From Paraburkholderia sejongensis (lineage in GTDB: Bacteria > Pseudomonadota > Gammaproteobacteria > Burkholderiales > Burkholderiaceae): a stretch of DNA of 64,000 nucleotides. The notes beneath the pieces were generated by a model. That model was not told where the DNA came from, did not search any database, and saw nothing but the letters and a program-made list of their open reading frames with translations. The translations under genes and the position numbers were made by a program. This document shows positions 17,368 to 26,117 of the stretch, piece after piece (the stretch's first letter is position 1; every line of letters starts with the position of its first letter). The DNA lies in NCBI RefSeq assembly GCF_020880815.1, contig NZ_JAJITD010000011.1, positions 227,910-291,909 of the forward strand, written 5' to 3'.

Positions 17368-18561
17368 TCACTGCGCGCGCGGCGCGCCCTTGCCGTCCCA
17401 CAGCGCGAACTTGCCGTCCTTGACGACGAGATCGAGGTTCTTTGCGCCGGCCACGCGCCGCGTCTGCGGATCGAAGCGGAAGCTGCCGAAGATCACGCTC
17501 GGCACGTTGTCGATTTTCGCGAAGCCATCGTGCACCGCGCTTCGGGTCGGGCCGTAGCGGCGGATCACTTCGGCGGACAATGTCATCGCGTCATACGCGC
17601 GCGCTGCGAACGTATCGGGCTCGGCATTGTATTTCGCACGATAGCGCTGCACGAAGCTCTGCACTTCGGGGCGCGGATCGCCGGGGAAGAAATTCGACTC
17701 CGTGTAGACGCCGTTCACCGCGTCGCCTCCCAGGTCGAGAAACTTCGGCGAGTAAACCGAGCCGACGGCCGCGATCGGTTCGCGCACGCCGGAAGCGCGC
17801 GCCTGGCGCACGATCTGCGCGCCGTCCGAGTAGTACGAGATCAACACCAGCGAATCCGGCGATGCGCTCTTCACGCGCGTCAGTGTGGCGCGAAAGTCCT
17901 TTTCGTTCGGCTGATATCCCTCCGCCGCGACGACCTGCGCGCCTTTTTCCACCGCTGCCCTTGCGAAGATGTCCTTGCTCGTGCGGCCCCAGTCGGTATT
18001 CAGGTAGAGCACTGCGATCTTCCTGAAGCCCAGACCCTTCGTCACGTAGTTCGCGAGCAGCGGCTGTTCTTCGGCCTGGCTGATCGCCGTGCTCCACATA
18101 TAGTCGCCGCCCTTGGTGAAGTCAGGGTGCGAATTCGTGAAGCCGAATTGCACCAGACCCGCGCGCTGATAGATCGGCGAGGCGGCCATCGAAGCGCCGC
18201 TCGACAAATCGCCCAGTTCGAGCAGGATGCGCTTGTCGTCAACGAACTTCTGCGCGATCGCCACGGCCTGACGCGGGTCGCTGCGGCTATCCTCGAAGTC
18301 GTAATTGAGCGGATGCCCGTTGATGCCGCCGTTTGCATTGATCTGCTCGAGCGCGAGATCGAAGCCCCGCTTCCATTGCTCGCCGTACTGCGCGTCCTGG
18401 CCGCTCAGCGGCCCCGTCACGCCAACCCAGTAGGGATCGCTTGCGGCATGCGCGGTGCTCGTGTTCATCAACGGCAATACACATGCAACGCCGAGCGCCA
18501 TTACTCCCGCGATACGGCCCAATGCCACACGGCGCTTTCCCCTCTTCTGCTCTTTTGACAT
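17368..18561 (-). CDS. LivJ-type periplasmic binding protein
   Basis: Branched-chain-type periplasmic binding protein, 397 residues, first gene of the Liv operon. A signal peptide is evident: basic start, hydrophobic VMALGVACVLPLM, then a cleavage region near AHAA (about residue 39). The mature protein starts with the family pattern YWVGVTGPLSGQDAQYGEQW and has VAIAQKFVDDKR and TDWGRTSKDIF segments of the Peripla_BP_6 fold. The ligand is not predictable. The divergent LysR suggests induction by the transported compound or its product. Confidence 0.88.
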   Translation of the reverse strand: MSKEQKRGKRRVALGRIAGVMALGVACVLPLMNTSTAHAASDPYWVGVTGPLSGQDAQYGEQWKRGFDLALEQINANGGINGHPLNYDFEDSRSDPRQAVAIAQKFVDDKRILLELGDLSSGASMAASPIYQRAGLVQFGFTNSHPDFTKGGDYMWSTAISQAEEQPLLANYVTKGLGFRKIAVLYLNTDWGRTSKDIFARAAVEKGAQVVAAEGYQPNEKDFRATLTRVKSASPDSLVLISYYSDGAQIVRQARASGVREPIAAVGSVYSPKFLDLGGDAVNGVYTESNFFPGDPRPEVQSFVQRYRAKYNAEPDTFAARAYDAMTLSAEVIRRYGPTRSAVHDGFAKIDNVPSVIFGSFRFDPQTRRVAGAKNLDLVVKDGKFALWDGKGAPRAQ

Positions 18562-18900
18562 GTCGATCTCGCGCTATCAGATGATGTTGTTGCGATGTAA
18601 CCATGTCGGAAAGAAGCGAACCAAACAACATAAGCGTCAATCGTTATGTGTTTTTCAGTGGAATGCTTATCTATTGCTGCGCGAAGCGTCATCGTGACGC
18701 TCGGAAGATCGCTGCCGTGGGGCCGCGACGCACCGCGCGACAAGGCTTTGCCGCTCCCGCACTGCGTTTTATTTTGAATCCCATCGGACTCGAGCCCGCC
18801 CTGCTTTTGGTCATCCTGTTCTTTTGAAAGCCGAATTTATTATAAGAACCACGCATGCAAGCGCTCCTACAATGCATCCACCACATGAACGGAATCGCGT
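18562..18900. promoter_or_regulatory. Divergent promoter region between the Liv operon and a LysR gene
   Basis: This 339-base stretch is AT-richer than its flanks and holds no convincing gene. An inverted repeat ACATAA-N10-TTATGT sits at 18628-18649, 67-88 bases upstream of the binding-protein start, where LysR proteins commonly bind. A second AT-rich patch at 18831-18848, with TTATTATAAG, is a candidate promoter for the LysR gene. Confidence 0.5.
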
Positions 18901-19902
18901 ATGGAGTTGCATCAACTCGAAGCATTCTCGGCCGTGATGTCGGCGGGCAGCGTGACCGGAGCCGCGCGGTTGCTTGGAAGATCGCAGCCCGGGGTATCGC
19001 GCATGATCCAGGATCTCGAACAGGAGATCGACTATCCGCTATTCGATCGCAAAGGGCCGCGCGTCACGCCGACAGAGCGCGCATTTCTGCTGTACGCGGA
19101 AGTCGAACGCATGCTCGTCGGTCTCGAGCGGATTCGCGCCAGTGCGCTTTCCATCGGGCGAGACGAGGCGCCGCCGTTAAGGATCGCCGCCACGCCCGCG
19201 CTCGCGGCCGCGCTGGTGCCGCGCGCCATCTCGACAATCGAACCCGATGCCGCGGCGCGCGAAACCCAGTTGCGCAGCGCGTCCGCCGAGCAGGTGGTCC
19301 AAGCGCTGCTGTCGCGTTCGGTGGATGTCGGCATCGCCACCCTGCCGCTGGAGCATGCCGCGCTCGACCTGCACTATCTGATCGAAGCGCCCTGCGTGGC
19401 GGTAGTCAGCGACGACGATCCGCTGGCCGACGCGCCTGTCATTTCTCTGCACGATCTGACAGCGCGCAAGATTGCGACGGTCGCCAACCGCTACCGGTTG
19501 CGCCGCCGGATCGACGCTGGATTCGACGCGGCCGGGCTCGTCGCGACGGTGGCATTCGAGAGCAACGCGTCGCTCAACGCCGTGATGGCCGCGCAGGCAG
19601 GACTCGCGGTGGCGGTGGTGGATCCCGCCACGGCCTTCGGTACGCCGGTCCGGGGGGTCGTCGTGCGGCCGATCGACACGAATATCCCGTTCTACTATGG
19701 CGTGGTCACGGCTGCGGGCAAGCCCGTCACGCCCGCGATGCACGCATTGATCGAAGCAATCGACCGGGTCTCGCACGAACTGCTGCCGGGTGCGCTGCGT
19801 CATCCGGCAGCACAGCATGATGCGTTGCTGTCGCGTCCCGCTCACCGCGATGCGGCGAGCAGCAAACGCACTATCCGCAAATCCACGGGAGCCACCGCAT
19901 GA
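18901..19902 (+). CDS. LysR-type regulator
   Basis: LysR regulator of 333 residues, with the N-terminal HTH starting MELHQLEAFSAVMSAGSVTGAARLL and a standard effector domain. It is divergent from the Liv-type importer. Its stop codon overlaps the start of the flavin monooxygenase gene (ATGA), so it is also the first gene of the monooxygenase operon. It may therefore coordinate uptake (leftward) and oxidation (rightward) of the same compound. The inverted repeat at 18628-18649 is a likely binding site. Confidence 0.86.
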   Translation: MELHQLEAFSAVMSAGSVTGAARLLGRSQPGVSRMIQDLEQEIDYPLFDRKGPRVTPTERAFLLYAEVERMLVGLERIRASALSIGRDEAPPLRIAATPALAAALVPRAISTIEPDAAARETQLRSASAEQVVQALLSRSVDVGIATLPLEHAALDLHYLIEAPCVAVVSDDDPLADAPVISLHDLTARKIATVANRYRLRRRIDAGFDAAGLVATVAFESNASLNAVMAAQAGLAVAVVDPATAFGTPVRGVVVRPIDTNIPFYYGVVTAAGKPVTPAMHALIEAIDRVSHELLPGALRHPAAQHDALLSRPAHRDAASSKRTIRKSTGATA

Positions 19903-21374
19903 GTGAACAGACAACGCCCGCTCACGGCGGAGGCCTCGCCGCGCTTGAAGCACGTCTGCGCGAGGACCTCGCGTGGCTGGAACTGCCCGCGCCTGCGTGG
20001 GTGCCGCCGCGCTTTACGGAAAACGAACGGGTGCTCGACGTCGCGATCGTTGGCGCCGGCATGGCGGGCCTCGCGGCTGCCGCCGAACTGCGCATGCTCG
20101 GCATCGATCACATTCAACTGTTCGATAAGGCGGCCGCGGGACACGAAGGCCCGTGGGTTTCTTACGCGCGAATGAATACCTTGCGCTCGCCGAAGCAGTT
20201 GACCGGGCCGGCACTGCGTTTTCCCGCGCTAACGTTTCGCGCATGGTACGAAGCGCAGTTCGGACGCGACCAATGGGACGCGTTGAACAAGATCGCGCGG
20301 ACCCAATGGATAGATTATTTGCGCTGGTATCGAACGGTGCTGGCGCTGCCCGTCGTCAACGACACGCACATCGTCCAGCTTCGCCCCCGCGAGGACGGCC
20401 TGCTCGCGCTCGACACGCGCACGTCGGACGGCGCGCAGGCGCGCACCGTGCTGGCGCGCCACGTCGTGCTCGCCACCGGCCGCGAAGGTCTCGGCGGCGC
20501 ATATGTGCCGGCCGTTGCACGGCATCTGCCTGCGCATCGCCATGCACACTCGTCCGCTGCCATCGATTTCGACGCGTTGCGCGGACGGCGAGTGGGCATC
20601 GTCGGTGCGAGCGCATCGGCATTCGACAACGCAGCAACGGCGCTCGAAGCGGGTGCGGCGCGCGTCGATATGTTCATCCGCCGCAGCGAACTACCGCGTA
20701 TCAATAAGCTGACGGGGATTGGGAGCCCGGGGCTGGTGCATGGTTTCATGCATCTGCCGGAACAATGGAAGTGGCGCTTTCTTCACTATTCGGCGCAAAG
20801 CCAGACCCCGCCGCCGCGCGACAGCGTGCTGCGTGTCACTCGCCACGCGAACGCGCATCTGCATCTGGGCAGCCCGCTCACGCACGCTGCCGCTCTTGCT
20901 GACGAGCTTGTAGTCGACACCCCCAAAGGGCGTTATCCACTCGACTATCTGATCTTCGCCACCGGCTTTCATTCGGAGATCGACACCCGCGACGAGTTCG
21001 CAACCATTGCGCCGCACGTGAGGCGTTGGCGCGATCGTTTCGATCCGGGTGCAGGCCTCGACAACGAGGAGCTTGCATCGTCGCCCGATCTGGATGGTCG
21101 TTTTGCGTTTCAGGAACGCGTGCCCGGCGCCTGTCCCGCACTTGCCCGCATTCATTGCTTCAATCACGCGGCGAGTCTCTCGCACGGCAAGGTCGCGGGC
21201 GACATTCCCGCCATCAGCGACGGCGCGCAGCGGCTCGCGCGTGCGATCGCGTCGATGCTGTTCGACGCCGACCGCGAAAGCCATTACGCCGCGCTCGAGG
21301 CATTCGACAAGGCCGAGCTCGTCGGCGACGAATGGACCGACGCGGACGCCGTGTCCGTCATCGACGAATCGTGA
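19899..21374 (+). CDS. FAD/NAD(P)-dependent flavin monooxygenase-like protein
   Basis: Flavoprotein of 491 residues of the FMO/Baeyer-Villiger-like group. The FAD-binding Rossmann motif VAIVGAGMAGLAAAAEL is at about residue 49. A second dinucleotide site, VGIVGASASAFDNAATALE, lies near residue 232 and should bind NAD(P)H. The late ATGF segment typical of FMOs is present near residue 350. The gene is coupled by ATGA to the LysR and followed 22 bases later by a CMD-domain gene. Its substrate is unknown; the context (Liv-type importer, AhpD-like proteins, peptide-type importer) suggests oxidation of an imported organic nutrient. Confidence 0.82.
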   Translation: MSEQTTPAHGGGLAALEARLREDLAWLELPAPAWVPPRFTENERVLDVAIVGAGMAGLAAAAELRMLGIDHIQLFDKAAAGHEGPWVSYARMNTLRSPKQLTGPALRFPALTFRAWYEAQFGRDQWDALNKIARTQWIDYLRWYRTVLALPVVNDTHIVQLRPREDGLLALDTRTSDGAQARTVLARHVVLATGREGLGGAYVPAVARHLPAHRHAHSSAAIDFDALRGRRVGIVGASASAFDNAATALEAGAARVDMFIRRSELPRINKLTGIGSPGLVHGFMHLPEQWKWRFLHYSAQSQTPPPRDSVLRVTRHANAHLHLGSPLTHAAALADELVVDTPKGRYPLDYLIFATGFHSEIDTRDEFATIAPHVRRWRDRFDPGAGLDNEELASSPDLDGRFAFQERVPGACPALARIHCFNHAASLSHGKVAGDIPAISDGAQRLARAIASMLFDADRESHYAALEAFDKAELVGDEWTDADAVSVIDES

Positions 21375-21396
21375 ACACCTCTCCAAAGGATCTCGC

Positions 21397-21936
21397 ATGA
21401 CAACAGAAGTGAAGCCGACGCCGGCACCTGAAGACGACACCGCGCGTCTGGCCGGAATCGCCCCGGCAGGCGCTGTCGCCGCGCTGCGCGCCGCGCGCGC
21501 GGACGCCACGCGCTATACGCAAGGCAGCTTCGACGCGCTGTTCGATGCGCGCGCCACCGGGCTCTCGCTCGCCGAAAGGCTCGCGGCCGCCAGCTATGCA
21601 GCGGGGTTGTCGGCGGCGCCCGAAGCGGCGCGTGCATATCGCGAACGCCTGCTTGCGTCGGGTTCGTCGGCCGACGGCGCCATTGCGGCGCTCGACCGCT
21701 TCGTCGCTGATGGCGTGACGCATGCGAACGCCGCCGATACCCGACTCGGCGCGATCCTCACGCACACGCATGCGCTTGCCACCCTCAGCCCAAGCGCCGA
21801 TCGGTCCGCACTGCTGCGCCTGAAACAGGCGGGTCTGTCCACGCCCGACATCGTCGCGCTTTCGCAGCTCGTCGCGTTCGTCACGTATCAGGTACGGCTC
21901 GCCGCCGCATTGCGTGCACTGGAGGCCACGGCATGA
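21397..21936 (+). CDS. CMD-domain protein of the Avi_7170 type
   Basis: Helical protein of about 179 residues from the carboxymuconolactone-decarboxylase/AhpD superfamily. It lacks the usual CxxC pair, and its pairing with the next gene matches the described Avi_7170/Avi_7169 protein pair; that assignment is from memory of the families and should be tested. AAAGGA lies 6 bases before the ATG at 21397. It shares a 4-base ATGA overlap with the following peroxidase gene, so the two are probably made together and may form a hetero-complex. Confidence 0.72.
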   Translation: MTTEVKPTPAPEDDTARLAGIAPAGAVAALRAARADATRYTQGSFDALFDARATGLSLAERLAAASYAAGLSAAPEAARAYRERLLASGSSADGAIAALDRFVADGVTHANAADTRLGAILTHTHALATLSPSADRSALLRLKQAGLSTPDIVALSQLVAFVTYQVRLAAALRALEATA

Positions 21937-22508
21937 GCGCGTCACAGGGGTTCAGGTCGCAGCAGCTCGGCTGGTCGGCATGGCTCGATACGGTGACACT
22001 CGCCGAGGCCACGCCCGAACAGACGGCCGTGCTGGAAGAGAGCCATCCGCAAGCGAAGACGTCCGACTACTATCTGCTGCTCGTGCATGAGCCGGAAATC
22101 TTGCGGCAACGTTCCGGCGCGTTCAACAGCATCATGTATGCGCCGGGCGGCCTGTCGCGCGCGGAACGCGAACTTGCCAGTACGGTGGTGTCGCGGGTGA
22201 ACGGCTGCGTCTATTGCGCTTCGGTGCATGCGCAGCGTTTCCAGCAACTCGCGAGGCGCGACGACGTGATTCAGCAGGTGTTTGCCGACCCGCATACAGC
22301 GGGCACCACGGCGCGCGAACGGGCCATCATCCGTTACGCGATCGATCTGACGTTGCATCCCGATGCGATCGACGCGGCCTCGATCGCGGCACTCGAGGAA
22401 AACGGCCTCACTCACGCTGAGATCCTCGACCTGAGTCATGCGATTGCGATCTTCGCGTGGGCGAACCGTTTGATGCTGACGCTCGGCGAGCCGGTGTTTC
22501 CTGAATGA
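21933..22508 (+). CDS. AhpD-like alkylhydroperoxidase-domain protein (Avi_7169 type)
   Basis: AhpD-superfamily protein of 191 residues. The redox motif NGCVYCASVHAQRF (C-x-x-C with the downstream His) lies near residue 90, as in active alkylhydroperoxidases. It is the third gene of the monooxygenase operon and overlaps the preceding CMD gene by 4 bases. It probably removes peroxides made by the monooxygenase or reacts with an oxidised intermediate. The gene is convergent with the peptide-type ABC operon, which begins 67 bases away on the other strand. Confidence 0.82.
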   Translation: MSASQGFRSQQLGWSAWLDTVTLAEATPEQTAVLEESHPQAKTSDYYLLLVHEPEILRQRSGAFNSIMYAPGGLSRAERELASTVVSRVNGCVYCASVHAQRFQQLARRDDVIQQVFADPHTAGTTARERAIIRYAIDLTLHPDAIDAASIAALEENGLTHAEILDLSHAIAIFAWANRLMLTLGEPVFPE

Positions 22509-22575
22509 TGTTGGGTATGTGGGGAGATTCGGCGCAGTGGTCGACGCGCTGAGCGCTGCGTCCCGGCGCGCCGGG

Positions 22576-24333
22576 TTACGAAGCGGTCGCAACCTGTCTC
22601 GCATCGCTGCCTGCTTCCTTCTTCGCGCGCCGCAGCGACGGCGCCGACGCCATCAGCGCGCGGGTATAAGCATGCTGTGGCGCATCGAACAGCCGTTGCA
22701 CATCGCCCGCTTCCACGACGCGCCCGTCCTTGAAAACCAGCACCCGGTCGCTGACGTGCCGGATCACATCGAGATCGTGCGAAATGAACAGCAGCGACAA
22801 TCCCAACTCCGCCTGCAAGGTGCCGAGCAGATCGAGCACCTGTGCCTGCACATAGACATCGAGCGCCGAAACGGGCTCGTCACAAACGATCAGCTCAGGC
22901 TGAGGTGCAATCGCCCGCGCAATCGCCACGCGCTGCCGCTGACCGCCCGATAACGACAGCGGCCGCCGTTCGAGATAGCGCGCATCGAGTCCGACCTGTT
23001 CGAGCAGTTCGACACTACGCTGGCGGATCTGCTGCGGATCGAGGTCCGCCGTCGCCAACGCCTCGGCGAGCAATTGCCGCACGTTATAGCGCGGATCGAA
23101 CGAACCAAGCGGATCTTGCGGGATGTACTGCAGTTTCGGACGCAACTCGCGGCGTGCCGCCTCGTGCACGCCTGCGCCATTCCACTGCGTGCCCAGAAAG
23201 CGCACCCGCCCCGCCGACGGCGCCGCGAGTCCGAGCACGAGCTTCGCACACGTGCTCTTGCCCGAACCCGATTCGCCGACGATCCCGACCACTTCGCCAC
23301 GTCGCACCTCGAACGATACGTCGTCGAGCGCGATGAACTCGCCGATGTCCGCGGCGCGTTTGCGTGCGCGTCGCCGCTGATATCGCTTGCCGACCGCTTC
23401 GACCTGCAACAGCGCCTCATCCGGCACACGCCGACGTGACGGCAACGGATCGCGCTCGATCAGCGAGGCGCGCCCGAACGGCGCGCCGGCATCGAGACGC
23501 GCCGACGTCAGCCGCTGCCCGCGCGAACCGGCGGACGGCTGCGCAGCGATCAGCCGCCGCGTGTAGGCATGCGCAGGATGCGTCAACACCTCATGCGTCG
23601 CGCCGCTTTCGACGACCTCGCCGCGATGCATCACCAGCACGCGGTCCGCCACCTGCGCCACCACGGCGAGATCGTGCGACACCAGCAACACGCCGACGCC
23701 CTCACGCAAGCGCGCCGCCAGCACATCGAGAATCTGGGCCTGCACGGTCACGTCGAGTGCCGTGGTCGGCTCGTCGGCGATCACGAGCGCCGGGCCCGCG
23801 ACGATCGCCGACGCAATCAACGCCCGCTGTCGCAAACCGCCCGACAACTCGTGCGCGTACTGCCGCGCGCGTTGCTCGGGCTCTGGCATGCCGACGTCAC
23901 GCATCGTCTGCAGCACGCGCGCGCGGCGCGCCTCACGCGAGCGCGAGCGCACATGCAGCGCAAGCGTCTCTTCGATCTCGGCGCCGATCGTGCGCAACGG
24001 ATCGAGCGACACCAGCGCGTCCTGCATCACGAGTCCCGCGAAACCGCCGCGCACGCCGCGCCAGTCGCGCTCGCGGAATTGCAGCGCGTTTCTTCCGTCG
24101 ATCTCGAAACGCTGCGCCGAAATCCTCGCGCCGTCGCCGGCGAGGCCGATCAGACTGCGCGCCGTCAGGCTCTTGCCGGAACCCGACTCGCCGACGAGCG
24201 CGACACATTCTCCCGCGCGTATCGTCAGATCGACGCCCCGCACCAGCGGCTCGCCATCGTTTGCATCGGCAAAGCGGATCTCGAGTCCGCGCGCATCGAC
24301 GAGCGTGCGCGCCGTGGAGAAATCGTTTTTCAT
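22576..24333 (-). CDS. Fused DppD-DppF-type ATPase of a peptide/nickel-class ABC importer
   Basis: One 585-residue protein containing two complete ATP-binding cassettes. The first has Walker A GESGSGKS at residues 48-55, signature LSGGLRQRALIA and Walker B LVIADEPTTALDV. The second has Walker A GESGSGKST near residue 360, signature LSGGQRQRVAIA and Walker B LIVCDEPVSALDV. Both C-terminal extensions carry the oligopeptide-type HAYTR motif. The ATG at 24333 overlaps the preceding permease stop (ATGA). Fusions of this kind are common in glutathione- and opine-type importers. It is the last gene of the operon. Confidence 0.92.
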   Translation of the reverse strand: MKNDFSTARTLVDARGLEIRFADANDGEPLVRGVDLTIRAGECVALVGESGSGKSLTARSLIGLAGDGARISAQRFEIDGRNALQFRERDWRGVRGGFAGLVMQDALVSLDPLRTIGAEIEETLALHVRSRSREARRARVLQTMRDVGMPEPEQRARQYAHELSGGLRQRALIASAIVAGPALVIADEPTTALDVTVQAQILDVLAARLREGVGVLLVSHDLAVVAQVADRVLVMHRGEVVESGATHEVLTHPAHAYTRRLIAAQPSAGSRGQRLTSARLDAGAPFGRASLIERDPLPSRRRVPDEALLQVEAVGKRYQRRRARKRAADIGEFIALDDVSFEVRRGEVVGIVGESGSGKSTCAKLVLGLAAPSAGRVRFLGTQWNGAGVHEAARRELRPKLQYIPQDPLGSFDPRYNVRQLLAEALATADLDPQQIRQRSVELLEQVGLDARYLERRPLSLSGGQRQRVAIARAIAPQPELIVCDEPVSALDVYVQAQVLDLLGTLQAELGLSLLFISHDLDVIRHVSDRVLVFKDGRVVEAGDVQRLFDAPQHAYTRALMASAPSLRRAKKEAGSDARQVATAS

Positions 24334-25190
24334 CGCACCTTGACTCCATAGACGCGGGACAGATGCTTGCCGATCACGGAGAACGCAATCACCGTCAGCG
24401 TGATCGCCATGCCGGGAAACACACTGGGCCACCATGCGACGCGCAGCACGTCGCGGCCCTCGGCGAGCATCACGCCCCATTCCGGCGTCGGCGGCTGAGG
24501 CCCCAGACCCAGAAAACTCAAACCGGACACGGCGATGATCGCGCTGCCGATATCGATGGTCGCGATGACAGGTATCGCGGCCAGCACGTTCGGCAGGATG
24601 TGGCGCACGAACACCTCGCGGCGCGTCTGGCCCCACACCACCGCATGCGTGACATAGTCGGCGCGGCGCACGACCAGGGTCTGCGCACGCAGCACGCGGC
24701 CGAACTTCGGAATCCCCGCGATGCCGACCGCCACCGCGATATTGACGATGCCCTGCCCAAGAAACGTGACGACGAACAAGGACAGAAGAATGGGCGGAAA
24801 GGCCGACAGCACGTCGAACACGCGCGACGCGCTCTCATCGACGGCGCGCCTTCCGAGTCCCGCGCTCATGCCGATCACGAGACCGATCAGCAGACTGACG
24901 ATCATGCTGGCAAGCCCGATCAGCAGCGAATAGCGCGCGCCATGCACGACGCGCGCGAACACGTCGCGGCCGATGCGGTCGGTGCCGAACCAGTGCGCGG
25001 CATCGGGCGACTGCAGCGCGCGGGAGACGTCGCTGACGAGCGGATCGTACGGCGTGACGACGCGCGGAAAGGCCAGCGCGAAAGCCAGCGCAAGCAGAAA
25101 TGCCGCCGCCACCAGCACCGCTGCGGGCAGACGGCTGACAGGTATCAGGCGACGCGGCTGTGCAACGCCAGCCGTAGAAAGATCACTCAT
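24330..25190 (-). CDS. DppC-type ABC permease
   Basis: Inner-membrane permease of 286 residues with an N-terminal cytoplasmic segment, a first helix (AAVLVAAAFLLALAFALAF) and the OppC/DppC pattern HWFGTDRIGRDVFARVVHGARYSL near residue 65. The EAA loop (TRREVFVRHILPNVLAAI) is intact. It overlaps both neighbours by 4 bases. It pairs with the upstream DppB-type protein to form the channel. Confidence 0.92.
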   Translation of the reverse strand: MSDLSTAGVAQPRRLIPVSRLPAAVLVAAAFLLALAFALAFPRVVTPYDPLVSDVSRALQSPDAAHWFGTDRIGRDVFARVVHGARYSLLIGLASMIVSLLIGLVIGMSAGLGRRAVDESASRVFDVLSAFPPILLSLFVVTFLGQGIVNIAVAVGIAGIPKFGRVLRAQTLVVRRADYVTHAVVWGQTRREVFVRHILPNVLAAIPVIATIDIGSAIIAVSGLSFLGLGPQPPTPEWGVMLAEGRDVLRVAWWPSVFPGMAITLTVIAFSVIGKHLSRVYGVKVR

Positions 25191-26116
25191 GATGCACGCA
25201 GCCTCGGATCGATGAACAGATACAGCACGTCGAGCAGCGTCGAGATCGCCACGTGCACGAACGCGGCCAGCAGCACCACCGCCAGCACGATGGGCACGTC
25301 CTGCGACGTCACGGCCGTCAGCGTCACGCTGCCGATGCCGGGGCGGCCGAACATCTTCTCGGTGATCACCGCGCCGCCCAGCAGGCCCCCGATCAGCCAG
25401 CCGCCCAACGTCACGACGGGCAACAACGCATGACGCAGCACGTGCCGCGTGCGCAGCGCGAATTCCGACACACCGCGCGCTCGCACCGTCGTCACGAAGG
25501 GGCGCTCGAATACGGCCTCCAACGCCTCACGCATGACCTGCGACAGCACGCCCGCTGTCGGCAGCGCCAGCGTCACGGCGGGCAACACCAGCGCGCGCCA
25601 GCCCGCCGCGCCCGACACCGGAAACAGCCGCCAGTGAAACGAGAACGCGATCAGCAGCAACAGCCCAAGCCAGAACACCGGCGACGACGTGAACAGCAAT
25701 TCGAGTGCCGACGCGACGCGGCTCGCCCACGCATGGCGGCCCGCTGCCAGCCCCGCCGTCGAGGTCGCCACGACCAATGCGAGCACCATGGCCAGCACGC
25801 CCGCCGCGCACGCCAGCTGGATGGTCGGCCACAACTGGCTGCCGAGCACGGCCAGCACCGGCTGCTGCATTACGAACGACGTGCCGAGATCGCCGCGCGC
25901 GAGACGCAGCAGGAACTGTCCGTACTGCCACAACAGGCTGTGATCGAGGCCCCACTGCGCGGCAATGGCTTCGCGCAAGCCAGGATACGCGAGGTCGCCC
26001 GCCAGCACGTCCTCGATGCGGCCGGGCAGCGCGTGAATCGCGAGAAATGCCGTGGTCGCCGCGAGCCACATCACCAGCACGCCCGTCAGCACACGCGTGA
26101 CGATCTGCCTGATCAC
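25187..26116 (-). CDS. DppB-type ABC permease
   Basis: Inner-membrane permease of about 309 residues, OppB/DppB family, with six predicted helices and the EAA-like loop VRARGVSEFALRTRHVLRHA. I chose the GTG at 26116: GGGAGG lies just upstream, it starts one base after the binding-protein stop, and it gives a proper first transmembrane helix (RVLTGVLVMWLAATTAFLAI). The open frame continues upstream into the binding-protein gene only as a shadow. The DppC gene overlaps its end by 4 bases. Confidence 0.9.
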   Translation of the reverse strand: MIRQIVTRVLTGVLVMWLAATTAFLAIHALPGRIEDVLAGDLAYPGLREAIAAQWGLDHSLLWQYGQFLLRLARGDLGTSFVMQQPVLAVLGSQLWPTIQLACAAGVLAMVLALVVATSTAGLAAGRHAWASRVASALELLFTSSPVFWLGLLLLIAFSFHWRLFPVSGAAGWRALVLPAVTLALPTAGVLSQVMREALEAVFERPFVTTVRARGVSEFALRTRHVLRHALLPVVTLGGWLIGGLLGGAVITEKMFGRPGIGSVTLTAVTSQDVPIVLAVVLLAAFVHVAISTLLDVLYLFIDPRLRAS

Positions 26117-26117
26117 G

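Noticed and set aside
18685..18701. Hairpin AGCGTCA-TCG-TGACGCT as a terminator or small RNA
   Set aside because: Short stem with no T-run in the middle of a divergent promoter region; not enough to call.
23364..25433. 689-codon plus-strand open frame opposite the peptide-type ABC genes
   Set aside because: Low-complexity Arg/His-rich translation, antisense to intact ABC motifs.
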